In this document: in pieces, positions 25,150 through 38,700 of the stretch
Layout: the number at the start of each line of letters is the position of its first letter
How positions within the stretch are numbered: position 1 is the stretch's first letter
Assembly: GCA_900660155.1 (NCBI GenBank)
Contig: CABFPE010000123.1
Span: 907,035 to 971,034 of the forward strand
From: Hofstenia miamia
Lineage: Eukaryota > Xenacoelomorpha > Acoela > Hofsteniidae
Length of the DNA stretch: 64,000 nucleotides
Direction of reading: 5' to 3'
The notes under the pieces: model-generated
What the model was told of the DNA's origin: nothing
Seen by the model: the letters and a program-made list of their open reading frames with translations, nothing else
Databases searched by the model: none
Translations under genes and position numbers: made by a program

Positions 25150-27247
25150 CTAAAGAAAATTTGATAAAATTCATATTAGTCCAGCAATTTTTTTAGTGGG
25201 CCTTCATTAAAATAATCATTGGAGAATAAAGTATTTCTTCGCGATGTTTTAATTGCATTAATTGATTCAAAGCGAAGACTGACGAAAACAAGGAAGCTAT
25301 TGATAAAAAATTAGAAACTACAATACTAAAATGATGATGGTATGTATGTTACCTCCACTAAATACAGCAAAATGGCATAAGAATTACCCATATCGAAAGT
25401 TACTATCCTACATGTAAAAATTCGCTGGATAAACCATATTTATATATACAACTTTAGCCGAGAAGCGGGATTTAGGATACAATGATAAGAGGTAATTGCA
25501 TCAACAAAAATCAATTTGTAAAAAAAGCCAAGTACCTGACGTAAGTACGAACTTCTTGGATGTTGCGTGAAGCCATTGGAGGCTCGAAATCTAAAAAAAA
25601 TAACTAAGTTAAAAAATACTAAACTACAAACCAAGTTTCCAATATTGCAAAGAAATATTGTTGCTTAAATGGAGTAGCTAACACAATAATAAGCGTTGGA
25701 ATAAAGGTTTTCTTAGAAATTCTTTCAAAGTACTACAGTTCTCATTCTGTTCATTTTTACAACAAGTCACAAGCTCTATATGGTAAATATTGTAAATTCG
25801 CAACTGTTTTAAACTCTATATTTTACAAAAAGGCAGTTGATCAACTACTTGAGTCTGTAGAGATGGAAAAACCGTTTTTGTGGATTCTCTTGCATATAAT
25901 TCGGATATAAATAGTTGTTTTAAGTTGCCTCGTTCTTTATCTACAACTTCTTTCTCTTGCCCGATGTTATATGAAGAAAACGCTATATCCTCTGATGAAA
26001 ATGTAGCAAGCCTTTTAATTCCGTTTTTATGTTGTCAACAGTAAATGATAGTGAGTTCCAGTTCGGTGAAAATGATTCTCCCAATATAACTCTGAATCTG
26101 GATGACGTGATTAATCTACTATCAAATTGTAAGACTTCTGGTTGTGCTTCTGACAATTTATCGGCTAGATTTATTCATGAATAAGCTTTACGTTTGGCTC
26201 CCCATGTTTTACTCATATTATTAATTCCAATGGGGTTACAAGTGAAGTCCGTTAGGGTTCTGTTTTGGGACCACTTTTATTCATCGTCTTCATAAATAAT
26301 CTGCCAGAAGCCTGCATCGAAACATTACCGCACAATGATTATTGGTAACACAATTTCACAGGTTCAAACTGATTACAAATCTTTGTTAAATTGGGCAAAC
26401 AACAATGGGATGGTATTCAATGCGAATAAATTTAAGCTTCTTGCAATTTCTGCTCCACCGGGTGAGATGAAGTCACAATATAATATAATATATTCCTCTA
26501 ATAAGATTAAAGATCTTGGTCTCTTTTTAACTAATGATTTGTCCTGGGATGCACACATTACTGAAAAGCTGAAAAAGTACCACAAAACTTTTATTTATAT
26601 AAAGCTTACACTCCCTTTTAATACAAATACTTCTGATAAGCTGACACTTTACAAAGTAATGATGTTGTCTTCTTTGACATATGCCTCATTGACATGGTTT
26701 TTAAACCACACTGTTCTAAATAGACTTGAATGTTTCCAAAGAAGATGTACACGATTGATTGTTAATGACAATGGTTACAAAAACCTTCTGTTACGTTTAA
26801 AACTCTTTCCACGTTCTCCTAGTCCATAAGCGTGACCTTATATTCTTAAACAAACAAGTTAATAATGAATTACGAATTTGACATTGATGTATTCAACTTC
26901 ATCTCATTATATGCTCCAACTCATGATAATCCTAGATTTTCGACGAATATGTTATTCTTATCAAGAAATACGAGAAAGAAGAAATCTAACAATAACTTTT
27001 TAAATCGAGTGATTCCGCTTGTCAACTTTGTTCACATGAAATCTGATGTAAATCTCTTGGGAAGCCAATTAAACGAGTTATTTTGGGATAAATTCAAATG
27101 TGTTTACAATGAAAATAGCAGATGTTCTCACCAGCTTGTATGCCTATGAACCATCTGTCGTCTAAGGAATACCATATTTTCATTCTACTAATTTTTTAAT
27201 TTTATTTTAGTAGTTTATCATTTTCTTTAATGAAAATAAAGTCCATT

Positions 27248-27280
<33 letters not shown>

Positions 27281-30200
27281 AATTTAAGCAATATATTTGC
27301 AAGCTATAAACTANTTTTAATACCTAATGTACAAAATGTAGTTTAAATCATTTAACAATTGCTGTTGTGTATTTATAATGTACGACTATGTGTTTTGTAA
27401 AATCAATCAATTTAATCATTTTTGCGTAAATGTATTTTTTATGAAAATGTGGTAGTCTTTTTGTAATTAAAAATGTTTTGCGATTTTCATGACATCTAAT
27501 TGATTTATTTTTGAAATGGCAATATGTATTCATTTGTGATTATCAAAAATTACTCATTGACTGAAGAAAAATGTTAACGTTTTTTAACATTGTAAAGCTG
27601 TGTATAGCATTGAAAGCATTTTGTTTTTAGTTTAGAAATTTGGAGTTTCATTTTCCACTTTGTAGATCAACACATAAATGCACATGTTAGGAATAATATT
27701 ATCAACGATTTTCATATCCTTTTTTAAGGTTTATACAATACATGTGTTATTATCTAATTTTCTAAGAATTCTGCATCTCATGAGCATTTGAAAATTCATA
27801 CAATTTACTATTGTGAAAAACAAGTAAAAATGATAATTTTTTACTTTAATGCACTTTGTGTCAAGCCGAGGTATTTATTTGTTGTGAGATTTTGTTCTTT
27901 TTGTTGGCATCTCATAAATGTTTAATACTATTTGGGAAAGCAAACAAATTTTTATTTTGTGAAGACTAATAAATATATCATTTTTTAACCACATGTACTT
28001 TGTTAAACATTGATTGTATTCAACGTAATAAAATATTTGTTTTTATAAATAAAATCTGTATAAAATAAAATCTGAATTTACAATAAAGATTACTCGTATT
28101 TTTGCGCATTAACGTTTTTCTTACTTATTCTTGAAAGTTTATACTAATATCCTCATGACATTTTCATTTTGTTCAATGATGAAAAGATATCTTAATTTTA
28201 ACATAATATTCAGTTTTTTACAATGATTTTGACTAATTTGATCCGTTGAATTCATCTATACAAATGGAAAAATTAAATGTATATCAGTACTGAAAGGAAA
28301 AATTAAATGTATATCAGTAATGAAAGAATGGATTGACGTCTACAAACGTAGACAAGTCATAAGCCATGTAAACTCAAAGAAAGGAAAAACGTTGAACAAG
28401 AAATATAAGTCACAAATGTGAAAAAACGTCGGAAATGGAATATAAGACACAAACAATCAAAAACTTTGGAAAAGAAATATAAGTCACCAATTGAAAAAAT
28501 GTCGGAAAAAATGTAAGTCTACAAACGTGGAAAAGTCGTATACCAGGCATTTATTTAATTCCTAATATAAAAGACACCAATAAAATTTTAAAATTTAAGC
28601 AATTTCTTATAATATTAAATTTATATTTTTAAACATTTTGTATATATGTGTATCAATAAACGCTAACAACCAATTTACAACACTAATAACAAATCATGTT
28701 ATCAACAATCTTGAAACGTTTTTATTCTTGAATTCAACGATAAAAATGTATTGAAAAATACTTATTTCATTTTTACCAGAGACATTTTACTTTATTAACA
28801 TTTTAGTTTTGTAGCATCTTTCATTTACATAATTGTATAAATTGGGAAAAACATGTAATAATTGAAGTTGTTTTTCCACTTGTGAAAAAATTCTAGTTTT
28901 ATATGATTTGAAAAGGTTTTAATTAATTGTGATAATTAAAAAACATTTTGGAAAGCTATTTTTATAATTAAATCTCGGATATTGTTTTTGATTCTTAACA
29001 CTTTTTGCAATATTATCTCTAGTTAGTTTTACAGATATTTCTTTTAAAAACGGAATCAATTTTATTTTAATAAATTGCTGCGAATTTGCAGTCTGATGTT
29101 AAATTTATTATAGACTTTATCATAAATAGAGACGTCGTTTATTTGCTAGTACACATTTTTAATTGAATTTGTTTAAACTTTTATTTATGTGATTTTTACT
29201 GTGATCTATCACTTAATTTATTAGTCATTAATTTAGATATGATTGTGTGAAATTCAAAACGTGCAAACACACATCATTGCATTTGTTTCCTACAGCATTC
29301 ACATTCCAACATAAACAAATACTATCATTGTTCATTGAACTGTAGATGAAATTTACTATAATGACTCATTTATTAGTGCATTTCATATTTTCTTTTTAAA
29401 TAAATTTATTATATATAAATGTTTCTTTTCTCTGTATGTTGAGAGTATGCATCTGTGGAGGCATGTATTTATATTTATTTTAAAATTATTTTTACTTGGA
29501 ATTATTTATCAATTCAAGTTTTAAAAAAGTTACAGCTCATATACAATATGTTTTGTTCCATTTTATATTTTGGATTTTGGTGAAAATGAACTTGCTTTTG
29601 ACACATATATAAGGCATTTCAATTTTTTATTGATTTTTCAATGGTATAGTTCATATGCTTGTTATATGCTTAAGTTTGGTGAATATTTCTATCTTGTTTT
29701 TGAAAATGTACATCTATTTCATGAATCTATAGTGTTTAAGTTTAGTGAAATATTTCTCCACTTTTTATTTGGATATTAATAGAAAATGAGTTTTACATCT
29801 ATCAATTATTTTCCAACAAACACCCCTTAAGTGAAATTTGCCATCAAAAATATCAGTTTGCCTAAATCCTAAAAATCAAAAATAAAAATTTTTTCAAGAA
29901 ATTAATTTAACTCTGTTGAAAATATTTCTTGTCATCAATTATATCACTGTGCACAAATCCTAGAAAACAAAAATATAAACTTTTTCAAAAAATAAATTTG
30001 CTCAATTTAGTTTTGTCAAAAATATGTCTTGTCATCAATTATATCACTTTGCCCAAATCCTAGAATTCAAAAATAAAAACTTCATCAAAAAATTAATTTG
30101 CTCAATTTAGTTTTGTCAAAAATATTTTTTGTCATCAATTATATCACTTTGCCAAAATCCTAGCAATCAAAAATAAAAACTTCATCAAAAAATTTATTTG

Positions 30201-32559
30201 CTCAATTTAGTTTTGTCAAAAACAAATTTAATAGTAAGATATATATTATCATTATATGCAAAGTGTAGAATAAATTGCATTTTTGTCTTGTCTTAGACAC
30301 GTATGTGGGTTTTACCATGTGCATTTATTAATTATTAGAAATTGCAGGTTTTTGCATAAACTAGTTCCGAAAAATTATTTTGCATTATTACCGAAATAAG
30401 CTATTACACTTCTAATGAGTATCATTATCTCTCTGATTCAAACATTTGTTATTAAATTTTACCAAATAAAACGATATCCACAAAACTATGAACATTCTAC
30501 AGACTGTATAAAAGACTATTATAAATTTGTACACCAAATGAACACTCCACTAGGTATATTATTATTATCTTGATTTACTAATAATAATCATTGTAAATTT
30601 AAGAAATTTATTGTGAAACCATTTTAGCTAATAATTAATCGTTTTCCTGTCTATTTATTATTAATTTATCAAACATATTAACTAGTACATGTAGAATGCA
30701 TCTGTGAAAGCATGTATTTAATTTAAAAATTATTTTTACTTGAAAATATTTATCGATTAAAAAAGTTTTTTATTTTTGCAATTGACATATGTGTGAAATG
30801 TATTTGTTACAACATTAAAAAAATTATTTATGTTTGAAAATACTTATGTAATTCCAACAATGTAAATTTCTTGCATGTAGAATGTCAATGGTATTTAAAA
30901 ATTATGTAATATGAATAGAAAAATGTTACATTTTGAACAATAGACTGCAAACAATCTCATGAGATTTTCAAAAATTCCTCAACCTCTAATAAAATTTGTA
31001 ACATTTTATACAATTGTCTGCAAACACATGTGTTTGCCAACAAATATTATAACAAAAGAGAATATATTCCAATGACGTCAGAGATACACAGACGGCCAAA
31101 GTACATAATTACATCACAGACACCCCCGCCAAGGTCAAAAGGGCTTCACTCGAATCTATAATACTGACAGTGTTGACCTAAAAGAGTAAAATTCCTTGAC
31201 AATACTGGTAATATAGTCTATGACAATGGATGAATCCGGGCGATATTTACTATTAACAGACAGGATATACAGACATATAAGCAAAGCTAAAAAAAGTGTT
31301 AGACTGAATGACTGAATTACAGGCAAAATCATTCATTACCAAATCTTAGGTTAAAGGTTTTTAGGAAGTTTTTTACAAATTATAGCACAGCCACAATGAC
31401 TGTTCATGATAGCTCTATGGGCAGAACTAGCAATTGTATAATTTGATCCAGTCACAAGATATTCTGGAATTTCAACATCCTGACATCACATTTCAGTTAA
31501 GCACGCCACCAAAACATTGTATGTTGTTATATAATTCAAAATCTTTACCCGCTTCTCTAGATATAATATACTACAACAATTCATACATAATATTCTGAAA
31601 TCAATAGTAGGTGATTGTCAACTAAGTTGTACAACATCATTATCCAAATATAAATATAAGTTCCTAATTTTTAGCCTATTTCTACTAACACCTTCATTAA
31701 TAAGTTCAAAGCTCTTTCTTAGACATAACTTCTCTTTAGCGCGATCCGATTCATTTAATAATGGTTTTATGAATATTTTGTAGTGATAATCTTTTAACAT
31801 ATAGGCATTAGCCAAAATAATATGTTTAATCCAAACACTTTGCATATTTATAACAATCGGTCTCGGTCTTGAACTATTGGGTTTTCCTATTCTCCAAAAT
31901 TCCATCGTATGTGTAAGTTCAATGTTGATATGCTTAAAAATATCTTTTAATTTATCTCTGTCATGAGTAATCTTATCCGCATTTCGCAAAGTCCCTTCTG
32001 GGACACCCAAAATAATCACTTTCATTTTGTGGGATTCATCATTTTTAGAAGCCAAATTTTTGAATTTTTCATTAAAATTGGTAAAATTGCGTTCCATATT
32101 AGCCTGAAGGGTCTTTAGTTCCCCTCAAGGACTTTAAATTGTCTTTCAAAAGGTCAATGATATCAGAAAGTGATCTTACAAGACTATCAGTTGCAGATTG
32201 AGAACAAAAAAATTTATGTCTTTTGTCTACACAATCATTACATAAGGTTAGAAAGTGTTTATGGTACTGCATTAATGATTAAATGCATGCTGTTGAGAAT
32301 CTCGAACATCTTTTAGTGAGGTGTAATCATTTCATGCACCCGAAACATTCAAAGTAACGTTCCTCATTAATAGATAACTTGCATGTAGAGCAGTTTAAAA
32401 TCTCCATCAGGAGAAATTTCTTATAGATTAATGAAAACAACTAGAAGCGCATTGACAAATACACATACTTGTTAAAATTATTGAAAGCAACCAATTAGAT
32501 CACAGAGGGTGTTAAAAGCTCATAACTTGATTAGAAACTTCTCAAAACATTGTACTTAT

Positions 32560-32610
<51 letters not shown>

Positions 32611-35600
32611 TTATTATTATTATTTGCTTTATTTGCAACTATAAACTACAAAGAGATGTTTGAACAGAGATATATGAACAGAGTGGTTCTAATTAAATTA
32701 AATTATTTTTGCATACTTTAAGTCACATCAAAATTTGCGGAATACTCCTTCCTAGTTTTATCAGATTGAAATAAGTATTGTTGCATATTGTGTTTAGAAA
32801 CAATTGAAGTTCTTAGCTCATTTGGAAGAGAATTGAATATATCTGCAGCTTTAGATAAGAAGGAATCCGCACCAAAACTATTATTTAACTGAAACAACTT
32901 TATGTATTTATGTTGACGATGATTTAATTTTAGCTTTCTGTAGAACATATCAGATAGAAACTTTTTCTTCCCTGATATGATTGCCATAAAATACAGATAT
33001 GTGAGATAAATGACGTATTTGGTTGGTTTCAGAATTTTGAACTCTTTATAAAAGCAGGTTGTGTGAGAGAATTTTGGAGCACTGGCTATTGTCTCAATTA
33101 TTCTATTAGACATTGTCTCAATCTTTTTCCACTTTAATGTGTATTTACCAGTAGTGAGAAGAGATCCATAGCTGAGAATCCCATATATCTGAGACCGAGC
33201 ATAATCAATGAGAAACTGATGAGGTATATTGTTTTTTATTAGGTTAATTGTAGCTCTAAGAACTGCAAGCTTACGGATTTTACAATTTAGAAATTCAGTA
33301 AAATCTAGATTGTTGGTAAAAGTTACCCCAAGGTAAGTAGCTTTAGAAGAATTATATAGCGTTGTATTATCTACTATGATGTTATACTTATTGATTAATT
33401 CAGCTTTGTAAGATTTTTCCAAAATAATGAATTGTGTTTTGTTAATATTAAGTGTGAGTTTGTTTGTTTGAAGCCAAAATTTAAGTTGAGCAAAATCTTG
33501 TGATAATAGTTTTGAACAGGTAATTTTGTTATCATGACTAAGATAAATACATGTGTCATCAGCATATTGGATGGACTTACAATGGGAGAGACAATCAGAT
33601 NNNNNNNNNNNNNNNNNNNNNNNNNNNNNNNNNNNNNNNNNNNNNNNNNNNNNNNNNNNNNNNNNNNNNNNNNNNNNNNNNNNNNNNNNNNNNNNNNNNN
33701 NNNNNNNNNNNNNNNNNNNNNNNNNNNNNNNNNNNNNNNNNNNNNNNNNNNNNNNNNNNNNNNNNNNNNNNNNNNNNNNNNNNNNNNNNNNNNNNNNNNN
33801 NNNNNNNNNNNNNNNNNNNNNNNNNNNNNNNNNNNNNNNNNNNNNNNNNNNNNNNNNNNNNNNNNNNNNNNNNNNNNNNNNNNNNNNNNNNNNNNNNNNN
33901 NNNNNNNNNNNNNNNNNNNNNNNNNNNNNNNNNNNNNNNNNNNNNNNNNNNNNNNNNNNNNNNNNNNNNNNNNNNNNNNNNNNNNNNNNNNNNNNNNNNN
34001 NNNNNNNNNNNNNNNNNNNNNNNNNNNNNNNNNNNNNNNNNNNNNNNNNNNNNNNNNNNNNNNNNNNNNNNNNNNNNNNNNNNNNNNNNNNNNNNNNNNN
34101 NNNNNNNNNNNNNNNNNNNNNNNNNNNNNNNNNNNNNNNNNNNNNNNNNNNNNNNNNNNNNNNNNNNNNNNNNNNNNNNNNNNNNNNNNNNNNNNNNNNN
34201 NNNNNNNNNNNNNNNNNNNNNNNNNNNNNNNNNNNNNNNNNNNNNGCTTTAGTATATAGTTAGGTATATTGCATGGACCTGTTGATTTGAAATTGCTCAT
34301 TTGACAAATATTATCTAGGACTTCTTTTTCACTTAAGAAGTTAAAATAGAACTGAGAATTCCTATATTCAATTCTGTCGGAATACCTATTCAACTTACCT
34401 TCATACTTTCCAATATTTACAAAGACCTTATTCAATGTATCAGCAATATCAACATCCTTTTTAATCGTTCTGTTGTTATAGCTTATAAAATCAATCTCTA
34501 CAGGCTTGCAGCGTTTGCTTTTAGAAAGAGAGTTTACAAAATTCCACTTTTCTCTATCAGTGACAAGTTTATTAAATTTACTTAGTGAGTTTTGCTGATG
34601 TACAATTTTTTCTAGAAACTTAACTGAATTCTTCCTGGACTTATAGATCAGATAATCATTAGACGACTTAGATTTTTGCCAATCGTTAAAACTATCCAAT
34701 AATTTATCCTTGGCAAAATTTAATTTTGAATCAGACAGTAACTGATGCGAATGTGGAATTACAGATAGCCTGTGTAGCAGAGCATTAACATCGACAATTT
34801 TAGTAATCAAATCTAGATACATATTAATAATCTCATCAATATTGTCTATTGTATAAATACAGTTCCAGTTAGTTGAATATACATCAATAAGGAAATTTGT
34901 GACAGAAAAATTGTGTAAAGAACGCTTAACAATTTCAAAACGTCTATTCTTGTATAGGTGCATAGTGTTGTCAACAATTAATAACAGGTGATGATCACTG
35001 AAATTACAAGTGAAACAATGGTTAGAATAGCGACTAGGAGNTGAATATACATCAATAAGAAAACGTGTGACAGAAAAATTGCGTAAAGAACGCTTAACAA
35101 TTTCAAAACGTCTATTCTTGTATATGTGCATAGTGTTGTCAACAATTAATAACAAGTGATGATCACTGAAATTACAAGTGAAACAATGGTTAGAATAGCG
35201 ACTAGGAGTGTTGGTAAATATATAATCAATCAAAGTGTTACTGCTATGAACTGAACGTGTGGGAATCAAATTATTAGAGATGGAGAGATCAAACTCATGC
35301 ATTAAGTTGTTAATGAGGTACGATTGTTTTTTATCAAAATAGTTGATATTAAAATCTCCGCACATAACTAACCTATCATATGCTGGAAGACTGATTAATT
35401 CATTAGCCTTGTATTCAATAAATTCAAATTGATATTTCTTATGTGGAGAGTAAGTGACATTAAGGAAAAACTGTTCATCATATTTGGACTCTAACCACAT
35501 ACTTTCAAATGGTAATTGCTCAATTTCAAGGTCATTCCTTCTTTTGAATTCCAGGTACTTAGGTGTGATTACTAACAAGCCACCACCAATTTGTGTGCGA

Positions 35601-35653
35601 GTTTTACTAAAAATGTTCATTGTGTTAGGAGATGGGTTCCACAAGTTAACATT

Positions 35654-35739
<86 letters not shown>

Positions 35740-38700
35740 GACAACTTGAAACTTCATTTTTGTGTTATTGGTTCAATGGCATTTATAAAATCGCAGCACC
35801 AATTATTAAAGTCAACCAAATGACAATTTCGTAAATGTATAGCATTCAGTAGAAAAATCCACTAAAAAACTTACTGAACGGTTCGCTTCTGCAATGCTGA
35901 ATATGTCGAATCGTACTTGCAAACATATGCTAAAATTAATCAATGTACAATAAAAAGTAACAAATCAAGCATACCATCTTTTCAAAATTGACAAGACCAT
36001 CAAAGTATGTACGATTACTCTCGTGTGTGAAAGCCATATCTAAATTACAAGTATTCAATCAAATGACAATGTACTGATTGCATTATAACCATTTGGTAAT
36101 TTAATTGGCATAAATACAGTGAACATAAGCCTTAAAATCCATTGTCAGTTTAAGAAGCCAAATTTAGACACAAAATGCTTGATAGACTTTTTTTATTGTA
36201 AACAATGCCTAAACAAAGAATATGCATATACACATTTCTTTAGTTTTTTCACAGGAAACTGAAGACAAAGTAAAAATATATATTTCTCAACAATGTTTTA
36301 AATTTTAACTGTTTTATATGTAGTTGAACAGCACTATATTAGCCCTTGGAGTACTACGATATTTACCATTCTAAAGTTTGAAAGGTGTCTTTTGGCTGAT
36401 ATATGTTAATTATGATATAACGGAGCGTAATAATATTAACTATTTATATTCACATGCAATTATCATATTATTTCTGCACAAAAATGGATTTGCGTAAATT
36501 TAAACAGCGGTTGTTTTCACTCTGGCTGTGACACAATAGCATGTTCATGTGCTAAAGATGAAAAGATGCAATATCAAAGGAAAACAGCACTAAGACCAAA
36601 GACGAGAAAAGGTTGATGATGACATAGTTGTAGGAAAAAACATAAAATACTTCAATAAAAAATAGTAACAGTAATGGCCAAAGAGGTGCCACCCTTCTCC
36701 CCAAACAATAATTATATTAATTATCTGCTTATCATCAAACCAAAAGAAAATACTCGTTTAATGGATCAAATCTTCTAATATTTAACAATGTTTAAACATA
36801 CTGCTCGCTGGTATAATTTAATTTCCATAACACTATTTTCTGGAATTACATGGGTGAATATGAAGGTAGGATATACCAAATGACTAACGAAAAAATTAAA
36901 AAATATACAGGAAAAGTTTGGTTAAAAATAGATATTTTGTCATTGTACCACCTACTGGTTCACTGAAAATTTGTTATCTGACAATGAGAAAAACCACAGC
37001 ACACTCCCGGTACATCGGTAACTAAGATTCTGTTGCATTAAGATGCCGTGAACAAAAGCGAGAATAATAACAAGCCTTATAACTTATGCGAGAATGAAAC
37101 AAAATTACAAGTACATTGGTCATTAGAATTGAGATGATAACTTCCCCATTTAGAATCAAATGTGAAAATATTATATTTATGCAGATGGGTTCAACACACC
37201 TTTCATCAAGAGTGGAAGGAATGGTATCACTGGTGGATGTAGTTTAGAAATAGCCAAACGATACAGCCTGTGATTCCTAGTGGGATCCAGCATATTTTCA
37301 AATTCATGATACATTTTCCGCAGCTTAACAGGCAATTTTTCCCATGGTTCCCGCAATCGACTCACGGCCACATTATTCAGACCCATCACAATGGCAAAGA
37401 ACGCATTTAGATTTTGATATTCTTTGCAACTAAAGTAAGAAAATGTAACGATATTAAAAAATATCAAAAAATTTTAATAAATAAGAAGAGCTTGCTTTCT
37501 TCATCTATATTGTGCATGAATGCTATTTGGCCATTTAATAGATCGAAAAACGAATCTGAATTCTCGTAAGTGAACATCATTCTCATAGAAACAAAGGTCG
37601 TAATAAGAGTAAATTGTTTCTATTTACAATGTTTTTGGACTAAATATCGTTTTCAGCATAACACAAACTATACAAACGAATGAGAATATGAGGATATCTT
37701 TCCACCGTGTGTTTTCATGTATTCAACCAGTTTTTTTGCCAAAAATCTCCTTATAACCTTGCACCTTGCAAACTCCATTAAAATCCATTACTGTTAACGA
37801 CATCCCGAAAGCAACAAATGATATATTTTCTTTGCATTGAAATACAATTTATTGAAAAATAGCATTAAATGAGAAATAGACTTACTACTGGGCTATTTTG
37901 ATGAATTTTCGAAGTAGTGTCACCATCTTCGGCAGGTTTTGACACAGGCACATTTCGGTAACTACCCAAAATTGGACTTCATTGAAGCGACGCAGAAATA
38001 TATCGAGATTCGCGGTAATTTTCCCGAAGTTATAACGTCCAAAAATGTGGTAAATGAATTCATACTAAATGAATGCAAATATTGTACATACTGTATTAAA
38101 ATTATAAATTATATTGTAGATGAATGGAAACGGTTTTTTGAATAAGGGACACCTAAATGCGCTTAGCAATGTGATAAGAAAAGATTACATCACAAATGGA
38201 AAAAATTCAAACACACGTCTGGTTATTGAATAGTAAGTTGAAATTTTTACTATTGACACCGAATGCAGAATGATGGCTGAATGTTAATCTGAAATTTAAA
38301 CCAACTGAGTTTAACATCCGTAACCCTGAAGGATGCATACATGTATGAGTATTATTGCAGGTAAGATTATTTTTATTGTTGATAAATGCATTTTCACAAT
38401 TCTTAAATGTAACTAACTGACTTAGCATCAAAATTTTACTCAACCCTTCTGATGACAAGTGGGGTTCATGGTACCCTATAGAAAATTCGCAAGTTTCCCT
38501 GCGAATTAACCAATATAATGAATTTAGAAAAGCTTACAGGACAAGTAATATTTTAATACATAGGTTCAAGAAATGTACTAAAAATTTGAAATTCTAAAGT
38601 TTTTTGCAGTATCACTAGTTATACAGGTTTTTAATCGTTATTAGAGGTGAAATTGTACTAGTCATGTTTTACAAGTGCACATGGTGAAGGAAACCGAAAT

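Larger units (their letters stand above)
32625..35653 (-). mobile_element. LINE A (CR1/Jockey-type), 5'-truncated, with internal N gap
   Basis: Minus strand. The frame from 35644 starts within the endonuclease ([16 protein letters not shown]) and carries [27 protein letters not shown] and [12 protein letters not shown], the endonuclease catalytic segments. It continues through the linker to ILSEKEV-like sequence before the N gap, which hides the reverse transcriptase. 33422-32718 is the intact C-terminal part ([30 protein letters not shown]). A 3' leader and AATAAA precede the (TAG)n tail. ORF1 and the endonuclease start are missing. Relatively intact frames suggest it is the youngest LINE here. 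It is in the EPAC intron between exons n and o. Confidence 0.88.

Noticed and set aside
33534-34263. Three long plus-strand open frames
   Set aside because: They consist almost wholly of N; no real sequence supports them.
35454-35834. Plus-strand frame with a long threonine run
   Set aside because: It is the (ACT)n microsatellite read through plus antisense LINE sequence.
37939-38145. Plus-strand 68-residue frame
   Set aside because: Antisense of EPAC exon k.
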